A DNA stretch of 64,000 nucleotides from NCBI GenBank assembly GCA_011087605.1, contig JAALLE010000006.1, positions 1 through 64,000 on the forward strand, in the 5' to 3' direction. The DNA is from Hyphomicrobiales bacterium (GTDB lineage: Bacteria; Pseudomonadota; Alphaproteobacteria; Rhizobiales; Rhizobiaceae). Of the stretch, positions 57,092-64,000 are shown one piece after another. Each line of letters opens with the position of its first letter. Position 1 is the first letter of the stretch. Under the pieces are notes generated by a model. It was not told the origin of the DNA, did no database searches, and was given only the letters and a program-made list of their open reading frames with translations. The translations under genes were made by a program, and so were the position numbers.

Positions 57092-59317
57092 CTAATTTTT
57101 CGATGATGGCTGACTGTGTCGTCGGCCGATATTGGTGCGGCCGACCAGCAATTGGAGCAGCCCGACGGCCGCCAGCATGACGATGATCAGCGAAGTGGAA
57201 TAGGCGATGGCGAGCCCGTAGTCGTTATTCTCAACGCGGCCGATAATGTAGCTGGTCGCCATATTGTATTCCGCGCTGACCAGAAAGATAACCGCTGAAA
57301 TTGCTGTCATGGCCCGGACAAATGAATAGACGAGGGCAGCGAGTATGGCCGGTTTGAGCAGTGGTAGAATTACATTTAGAAAGGTCTGCCAGGAATTTGC
57401 CCCAAGGGTGAGGGAAGATTCGTCGAGGCTTTTGTCGAGCTGTGACATGGAGGCGATACCAGCTCGCACACCAACCGGCATGTTGCGGAAGATGAAACTG
57501 ACAACAAGAATGACGCCAGTGCCGGTGATCTCAAGAGGCGGCACGTTAAAGGCCAGGATATAGCTGACGCCGATCACCGTGCCGGGAATGGCGAAGCTCA
57601 GCATGGTGCCAAATTCGAAGGAGTTTTTGCCGGCAAAATTCTGGCGGGTCAGCAGATAGGCGGTGACCAGCCCAACCGCGGCTGTCAAAGGCGCTGAGAT
57701 GGCGGCAATTTGCAAGGTTGTCCAAAAGGAATCCCAGGCAGAGCCGGTGTATTTCCTGACGCCCTCTTGTGTGAAATCAATCGAGAAAGCCGTTATGTAG
57801 TGTTTGAAAGTTAGCGTATTTTTGACACCCCACAGTTCAACAAAGGAACCATAGATAATCATCGTATAGATGGTGATCGTAAATATCGTCCAGATGCCGA
57901 CGACAAGGTAAACCGGAATGGCCAGGCCTTTTGGCAGTAACGGATGGACGCCTGAATCACCCTTTCCGGTCATGGTGGTATAGCTCTTCTTGCCGAGCCA
58001 GAAGCGCTGAGCCCAAAACGCACCAAGGGTGAATGCCAGCAATACCAGCGCCAATACGGCGGCGCGGCCCTGATCATATTGCGCCCCGACAATGGCGAAG
58101 AATATCTCGGTTGAAAGCACATCGAAATTGCCGCCAAGTACCAGCGGGTTGCCGAAATCCGCCATGCTTTCGATAAAGCCCAGCAGGAATGCATTGGCCA
58201 ATCCGGGTCGCATCAGGGGCAATGAAACGGTGCGAAACGTCTCCCAGCGATTGGCCCGCAGGGTTTGCGCCGCCTCTTCCATCGACGGGCTGACACCTTC
58301 AACAACACCGATCAGCACCAGGAAGGCAATTGGGGTAAAGGCCAATACCTGGGCGATCAGAACACCTGGCATGCCATAGACCCAGCGGGTGGGAGCAATG
58401 CCAATCGTGTCGGCTACAAAACGCGTGACGTTTCCTGACAAGCCGAACAACAAAATGATCGCCAGACCAATAACAAAGGGTGGGGTGATTATCGGCAGAA
58501 CAGTCAGTGCCCGCAGACCTCGTTTGAAACGGAAACCCGTGCGCGTCACCACAAGGGCAAATGCCAGACCTAATACGGTGGTAATCATCCCAACCAGTAT
58601 CGCCAGGACCAGCGAGTTCCACGCCGCGCCACATCGTCCGCCCTGAAGACAGCCGAGACCCCACAAGCGTCGGTCGGTAAATTTTTCAAAAAAGACACTG
58701 ATCGAATAGCTGTTATCCTGGGTAACAAAAGCGGAAGTCAGCATGTTGAAGATCGGATAAAAGACGAAGATTGCGACAATGGTGATAACAAAGCCGATGG
58801 CACCAACAACGAATATGTCACCATTGACAGCACCGCGTGCTGCAATGCCCTGGGTCAGGATGAACAAAAAGGCGCTGGCAACCAGCATAGCACCTGTGCC
58901 CATGCCGAACTGTCGATCTCCCAGCGGGCCGAACAGGCTTTCCTGCCAGCCAAAATTCCAGCCACGGATGCCGATGGAGAATCCCTGCGCAATCAGCCAG
59001 CCAAAACCCAGTGCGCCACAGATGATTAGTATTTTAGCATGAAGCGGGTCGGATCGAGGGCGATTTAACGCAAATATCGGCCCAATCAGAAATATCAGAT
59101 GCGGCAGCAACCAGCCTTTTTGGCCGCTGATGCCCTGAAAAAATACTGGAGCCACGTCATCGTCAAGGGGATAGCCTTCAAAAAGCCAGCCAAACGTAAA
59201 GACGCTGTCTTCAACACCATACCAGGGGAAGACAAAAAAGCCCGCCCACCCGATAATGAGCCAGAGGATCAAAGTCGGGTGGGCGGAGCCGGATTTGGTT
59301 TCAGCAATTGCTCGCAA
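57092..59317 (-). CDS. ABC transporter fused permease (Fe3+/FbpB type)
   Basis: Two permease EAA-like regions (EEAAQTLRANRWETFRTVSLPLMRPGL; DESSLTLGANSWQTFLNVILPLLKPAI). Confidence 0.94.
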   Translation of the reverse strand: MRAIAETKSGSAHPTLILWLIIGWAGFFVFPWYGVEDSVFTFGWLFEGYPLDDDVAPVFFQGISGQKGWLLPHLIFLIGPIFALNRPRSDPLHAKILIICGALGFGWLIAQGFSIGIRGWNFGWQESLFGPLGDRQFGMGTGAMLVASAFLFILTQGIAARGAVNGDIFVVGAIGFVITIVAIFVFYPIFNMLTSAFVTQDNSYSISVFFEKFTDRRLWGLGCLQGGRCGAAWNSLVLAILVGMITTVLGLAFALVVTRTGFRFKRGLRALTVLPIITPPFVIGLAIILLFGLSGNVTRFVADTIGIAPTRWVYGMPGVLIAQVLAFTPIAFLVLIGVVEGVSPSMEEAAQTLRANRWETFRTVSLPLMRPGLANAFLLGFIESMADFGNPLVLGGNFDVLSTEIFFAIVGAQYDQGRAAVLALVLLAFTLGAFWAQRFWLGKKSYTTMTGKGDSGVHPLLPKGLAIPVYLVVGIWTIFTITIYTMIIYGSFVELWGVKNTLTFKHYITAFSIDFTQEGVRKYTGSAWDSFWTTLQIAAISAPLTAAVGLVTAYLLTRQNFAGKNSFEFGTMLSFAIPGTVIGVSYILAFNVPPLEITGTGVILVVSFIFRNMPVGVRAGIASMSQLDKSLDESSLTLGANSWQTFLNVILPLLKPAILAALVYSFVRAMTAISAVIFLVSAEYNMATSYIIGRVENNDYGLAIAYSTSLIIVMLAAVGLLQLLVGRTNIGRRHSQPSSKN

Positions 59318-59328
59318 TGGGTTGAAAC

Positions 59329-60354
59329 TTATTGAGGCAGTGTCGAGACCTCATCATCCCATTTCTTCAGCAGGCGTTTACGTTCAGCGCTGGAGCCGTA
59401 TTTTTTGAAGTCATAATCGATCAACTTGATCGACGACAGGTCCGGTGCTGATGGTGACGTTTCGGCGCCTTTGTTGGAAGGAACCTGATAGGCCTTTACT
59501 TCAAGCGCCCGTGTTTGTGCAGCAGCCGTTAGGGCCCAGTCGTAGAACTTCTTGGCTTCATCGAGATTGCGCGCACCCTTGATGATCGACATGGAACCGA
59601 TCTCATAACCGGTGCCCTCGCATGGTGCGACCACTTTGATGGGGAAACCGGACACAGCCTGTTTCACTGCGTCATGCATGAACACGATGCCAATAGTATT
59701 TTCACCACGGCCAGCTGCCTTGATTGGAGCGGAACCGGATTTGGTATATTGGTTGATGTTCTTGTGCAGCGCCTTCATGAAGTCAAATCCACCGTCTTCT
59801 CCAAACAGCTGAACCATGGTGGCAAGTGTTGTATAGGCGGTGCCCGATGAATTCGGATTGGCCATCTGAACGTGACCCTTATATTCGGGCTTGGTCAGAT
59901 CCTTCCAGCATTTTGGCTCAGGCAAGTTGTTGGCCTTCAGCAGGTCTGAATTAAAGCCGTAGCCCAACGCGCCGGAATAAATTCCGATTGTGCGATCTCC
60001 GGCAGATGTTGCCTGAGAAATCGCCCAGTCATTCAGCTCGCCGCGCATACCGGTAACATATGGCTCTGTCAGATCTTCCTCTGCAGCCTGCAGATGCGGG
60101 TCACCAGTTCCACCCCACCAGACATCGCCTTTGGGATTGGATGATTCTGCCTTGACCTGTGCAAAGGTCTCACCAGAGCTTTTGCGGGTCATGTTGACGT
60201 CAATGCCGGTCGCTTCTTCAAAGCCACGGGCCATTGACTGACACCAGTCTTCCTGGGCGCTGCAATAGAGCGTCAATTTGGCCGCACTGGCCATGGTCGT
60301 TGAGGCTGCAAGCACTGCGGCTGCTGCCAATAGGGTTTTTTGAACGTTTTTCAT
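59329..60354 (-). CDS. ABC transporter substrate-binding protein (Fe3+/FbpA type)
   Basis: Signal peptide; LTLYCSAQEDWCQSMARGFEEATGI, PKGDVWWGGTGDPHLQAAEE. Confidence 0.92.
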   Translation of the reverse strand: MKNVQKTLLAAAAVLAASTTMASAAKLTLYCSAQEDWCQSMARGFEEATGIDVNMTRKSSGETFAQVKAESSNPKGDVWWGGTGDPHLQAAEEDLTEPYVTGMRGELNDWAISQATSAGDRTIGIYSGALGYGFNSDLLKANNLPEPKCWKDLTKPEYKGHVQMANPNSSGTAYTTLATMVQLFGEDGGFDFMKALHKNINQYTKSGSAPIKAAGRGENTIGIVFMHDAVKQAVSGFPIKVVAPCEGTGYEIGSMSIIKGARNLDEAKKFYDWALTAAAQTRALEVKAYQVPSNKGAETSPSAPDLSSIKLIDYDFKKYGSSAERKRLLKKWDDEVSTLPQ

Positions 60355-60453
60355 TTGAACTCCTCCCAAGTCTGAATTTCCAACCTTCGGTTGTGAGAGT
60401 TTATGACACGTTGAATTTGTGGTCCTGTCAATGCGGCTGATGCAAAGAAATGC

Positions 60454-61702
60454 CTAATGGGAGGATTTGGAACGGGATCGGTGCAATTTGGGGTAGTGGA
60501 CGGCGAGACGATTTTCGCCTTCCAGCATGTAGTCACGGGTTATCGGCAGGGTTTCCAGGTGCTTTGTTAACTGCACTTGATAAACCACCAGATCGTGGAA
60601 GCGGAATGAGGCTTCTGAGGAAGCCAGGTAGAATTCCCACATGCGACAAAAGCGCTCGTCATACATGAGTTGCGCGCTTGCGGTTTTGCATGAAACGGCG
60701 ACGCCATGCATTCAGGGTCAGCGCGTAGTGGAGGCGCAATATTTCAAAATCGGTGATCAGCAATTGCTGATCTTCACAGCCCGGCACCAGTTCGGAAAAC
60801 GCCGGTATTTTGCCGCCGGGGAAGATGTATTTCGTGATCCAGCGGCTGGTCTCGCAAGGTCCATAAAGGCGACCAATCGTGTGGATGACAGCCACGCCGT
60901 CCTGATTTAGCAGTTCCTTTACCTTGGAAAAATACTCGCCGTAGTGCTCGACACCGACATGTTCAAACATGCCGACTGAGACAACCCGGTCGAATTTTTC
61001 ATCCAGTTTGCGGTAGTCCAGCAGTTTGAAAGTCACTCTCTCCTGCAATCCGCGCTCGGCACATTTCTGGCAGGAAAGTTTGTATTGCTCCTCCGACAGG
61101 GTGACGCCCACCACGTCAACTCCGCAGGTTTCGGCCAAATATATCGCCATGCCACCAAATCCCGAGCCGATATCCAGCACTTTCATCCCCGGCTGCAGTG
61201 CCAGTTTGGCGACGATATGCTGTTTCTTGTTCAGCTGCGCCTGTTCCAGACCATCCTCTGGATTCTGATAATAGGCGCAGGAATATTGCAAATCATCGTC
61301 GAGAAACAATTCAAACAGGCGACGTGACAAATCATAATGATGCGCCACATTTTTCTGTGCCTTGCCGATTGGGTTGGGTCGAAACTTTCGCCAGCGCCAC
61401 AGGTTCAAGACATTCCATTTGAGGTGCGGAGTTGAGCCCTTTTGAGAGGCGAGAATGGCAAACAGATCATAAATGCTGCCGTCCAGCATTTTCAGGCTGC
61501 CATCCATGAATGCTTCACCAGCCGCAGGATCAGGAAACAGGACCAGACGCCAATAGAGCGAAGGGTTTGTTATCTGAACCGTCAGCGGCTGTCCCGTGCC
61601 ATCTCCAAAACTGTGCGATTTGCCCACCGCATCGACGATGGTCAGAGTTCCTGATTTGACTGTGCGGTTTAAATAGGATTTCAGAAGAAAGAATGCAGGC
61701 AT
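60454..61702 (-). pseudogene. Cyclopropane-fatty-acyl-phospholipid synthase family gene with C-terminal frameshift
   Basis: DIGSGFGGMAIYLAETCGVDVVGVTLSEEQ...; frame breaks near 60670 between RRRFMQNRKRA and QLMYDERFCRMWEFYLASSEASFR. Confidence 0.85.
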
Positions 61703-62131
61703 AAGGCTGTATCCCCGCGCTGTTACTAACTAATAATCTAGGCTTCCAAAAGTTATTAATATGCTTGATGAAGAATTTTTACCATTTTTGGAGCAGACCG
61801 TCAAAAATTTTAATAAAAGTATCTTATGATTGGATTTGTAGGATTTAATATATCATAATCAATATTATATATATGTTTATTGGAAAATGCATTTTGCCAC
61901 TTAAACTTAAACAATATTTCATGGGTATTATAGTTTATCCGGCGACCGCACCCACTCGTTCCAGAACAGCTCTACGTCAATGGAAAGCGGCAGGGGACAA
62001 TTTTGAAACTCATTGCAAAGTGGTCTTTAATGGTACCAGTGATGTCGATAGTCGGGGTGTATCAATGCCCAAATTGCAAAGCCACGACACGACTGTCGAC
62101 CATCCGCAATGGTGATGGAAGGTTATGAAAA

Positions 62132-62326
62132 TTGGACTGGATCACCCGACACAATGATAGCCTGACCCTGCGCGACTTGCTGGAGGGGGGCAATGAATTG
62201 ATATTTCAATGTAGCCAATGCGGCCGTAAGACACCGCTTGACTTGAAACAGTTGGTTATCCGGCACGGCATCGAAACCCGTGTTGCCTATATCAAGCGCC
62301 ACACGGATTGCTCTAATTGCAGCTAG
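62132..62326 (+). CDS. Small zinc-ribbon-like protein
   Basis: FQCSQCGRKTPLDLKQLVIRHGIETRVAYIKRHTDCSNCS (two CxxC pairs). Confidence 0.55.
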   Translation: MDWITRHNDSLTLRDLLEGGNELIFQCSQCGRKTPLDLKQLVIRHGIETRVAYIKRHTDCSNCS

Positions 62327-62859
62327 GCAGCCTGTTCCCCCGGTTTTGGCTCACCGCCACCGTCGCCACCGCCGCCACCGCCGCCGCCGCCAAGGCTGCC
62401 GCCGACTGAATCGATCGCCCATTTTTTGATCTGACTTTCCAACTCCTGATTGCGCTGACGCAAGTTTTCGGCATCGCTGACAACCTTTTCACGCTCCGCC
62501 TGATGGATGGCTTCCAGTTGTTCCTTCAGCTGTTGATTTTCTTCAGCAAGGGACTCCCTGTCCTGCCCGGTAAGGTCATCCATCTTTGTCTGCAGGGCTG
62601 TCAGTCTCGAATTCAGCTTGGCCTGAATTTCGGCAATTCTTTCATCAACCCCTTCTTCACCGGCCGGGTCGCCGGCTTGGCTTTTTGCAGTCAGGAAAAT
62701 CGGTACGATTGATAAAATTGCAAACAACACCACTGGGCCAATCGCCACCGGGTAGATCATTTCCTTGAGTCCGAAATGTCCCACATCAAATGCAGCCGCA
62801 AACATCACGGTGGCCAGAATAACCGCCACGCATTGCAGTATCTTGAGCACGAGTGCCAT
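62323..62859 (-). CDS. Membrane protein with coiled-coil region and Gly-rich tail
   Basis: Two TM segments, coiled coil (LAEENQQLKEQLEAIHQAEREKV), tail GGSLGGGGGGGGGDGGGEPKPGEQAA. Confidence 0.7.
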   Translation of the reverse strand: MALVLKILQCVAVILATVMFAAAFDVGHFGLKEMIYPVAIGPVVLFAILSIVPIFLTAKSQAGDPAGEEGVDERIAEIQAKLNSRLTALQTKMDDLTGQDRESLAEENQQLKEQLEAIHQAEREKVVSDAENLRQRNQELESQIKKWAIDSVGGSLGGGGGGGGGDGGGEPKPGEQAA

Positions 62860-63038
62860 TGGAGGTCTCCAGGTATTTGCGACCGCCAGACGGTCGGATT
62901 TAGTCGAATTCCCATCTATATTACCCGTCCAGGCGTGCCCGAAACTTGCGTAACCTGTCAGCAAACCATCGCAGCATGGCGATTTTGCCTTTCCGATGCT
63001 GGCCTCGATCATCATACTGCCTGCAGGAGGAGTGTTTC

Positions 63039-63815
63039 ATGCCCAGACGATTTGTCGATATCAGCGTTCCATTGGAGGCAGGTATTGTATCAGATCCACC
63101 GATGATGCTGCCGACCATCGACTATGTGGATCACAAGATGTCGGCTGAGGGCATGGCGGCCTTTTTCCCGGGTCTGAAAACGGATCAACTGCCGGCGGGC
63201 GAAGGCTGGGCGGTCGAGTTTCTCAAGATTGCCACTCACAATGGCACCCACCTTGATGCGCCGTATCACTTTCATTCGACGATGAATAATGGCGAACGGG
63301 CGATCACCATCGATGAAGTGCCGCTGGAATGGTGTTTCAACCCTGGTGTCAAACTGGATTTTCGCGACTTTGATGATGGTTATGTGGCCACGGCTGCTGA
63401 TGTGGAGGCGGAACTCAAACGCATTGGACATGATCTGCAGCCGCTGGATATCGTTGTGATAAACACATCGGCTGGTGCTCATTACGGCAAGGATGATTAT
63501 CTGCTAAAGGGTTGTGGTATGGGGCGCGAAGCCACGCTCTATCTGACCGAAAAAGGCGTCAGAGTAACTGGCACTGATGCCTGGTCCTGGGATGCTCCAT
63601 TTGCCTATACCGCACAGGAATTTGCCAAAACTGGCGATGCTTCGATTATCTGGGAGGGTCATCGGGCTGGCATGGAGATCGGTTATTGCCACATTGAGAA
63701 ACTGGGCAATCTGGAACAGCTGCCATCGAACGGATTTGAAATTTCCTGCTTTCCATGGAGCATCAAGGGAGCTTCGGCCGGATTTACCCGAGCTGTTGCC
63801 ATCTTTGATGAATGA
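63039..63815 (+). CDS. Cyclase family protein (kynurenine formamidase-like)
   Basis: RFVDISVPLEAGI, THNGTHLDAPYHFH; SD GGAGG before ATG 63039. Confidence 0.93.
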   Translation: MPRRFVDISVPLEAGIVSDPPMMLPTIDYVDHKMSAEGMAAFFPGLKTDQLPAGEGWAVEFLKIATHNGTHLDAPYHFHSTMNNGERAITIDEVPLEWCFNPGVKLDFRDFDDGYVATAADVEAELKRIGHDLQPLDIVVINTSAGAHYGKDDYLLKGCGMGREATLYLTEKGVRVTGTDAWSWDAPFAYTAQEFAKTGDASIIWEGHRAGMEIGYCHIEKLGNLEQLPSNGFEISCFPWSIKGASAGFTRAVAIFDE

Positions 63816-64000
63816 ATGCCCGGTTGGCGTGATGCTTTTCACATTTGGTGTTTGCAGGCAGCTGACATGAAGGCATGAAAACTCATCCCACTCCGGGTGA
63901 AGTGGCGTGATTGATGGGGTCGATGTTCGACAAGAATCATCGACCCGATATTGCCCCATTGAGCCTGACGAGCTCTAACTTCCTGGCGGTGTATAACTAC

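Noticed and set aside
61740-61900. AT-rich stretch as a possible mobile-element boundary
   Set aside because: No terminal repeats, integrase or transposase found nearby; base composition alone is insufficient.

Overview
The window is a 64 kb piece of a proteobacterial chromosome, with alphaproteobacterial character judged from SerC, the TRAP and ABC transporters and the gene neighbourhoods. It is mostly metabolic and accessory operons. I saw no rRNA, tRNA, CRISPR array, prophage or intact IS element. The main blocks are as follows. (1) 0.5-8.1 kb, minus strand: a Dlt-like set comprising an NRPS-derived adenylation protein, a stand-alone acyl carrier protein, an MBOAT acyltransferase, and a fusion of a BART-like (bile-acid/auxin-carrier-like) membrane domain to a periplasmic SGNH-like domain. 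A decayed TRAP transporter lies between the carrier and adenylation genes. The adenylation pocket, read by hand, matches a serine code, so this may be an undescribed serine-transfer or envelope-modification system. (2) 8.3-12.9 kb: PAS histidine kinase, Rcp-like response regulator, and REC-GGDEF-EAL protein. (3) 13.2-16.0 kb: serC-serA. (4) 16.5-24.5 kb: six-gene, translationally coupled hydantoinase/oxoprolinase operon. (5) 27.7-35.5 kb: ribose-type ABC transporter with a NarX/NarL-like two-component pair and an SMP-30 lactonase. (6) 37.6-43.9 kb: CitE/MaoC/CaiB/GntR operon divergent from a TRAP transporter. (7) 44-63.8 kb: SBP56 cluster, FAD oxidase, GFA/LysR/cupin/nitroreductase genes, Fe3+-type ABC transporter, frameshifted CFA synthase, and a cyclase. 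Cross-cutting observations include Gly/Asp (or Gly/Glu) codon-repeat tracts in five unrelated genes, two Shine-Dalgarno-sequestering hairpins, and a shared inverted-repeat operator candidate flanking the two-component system.
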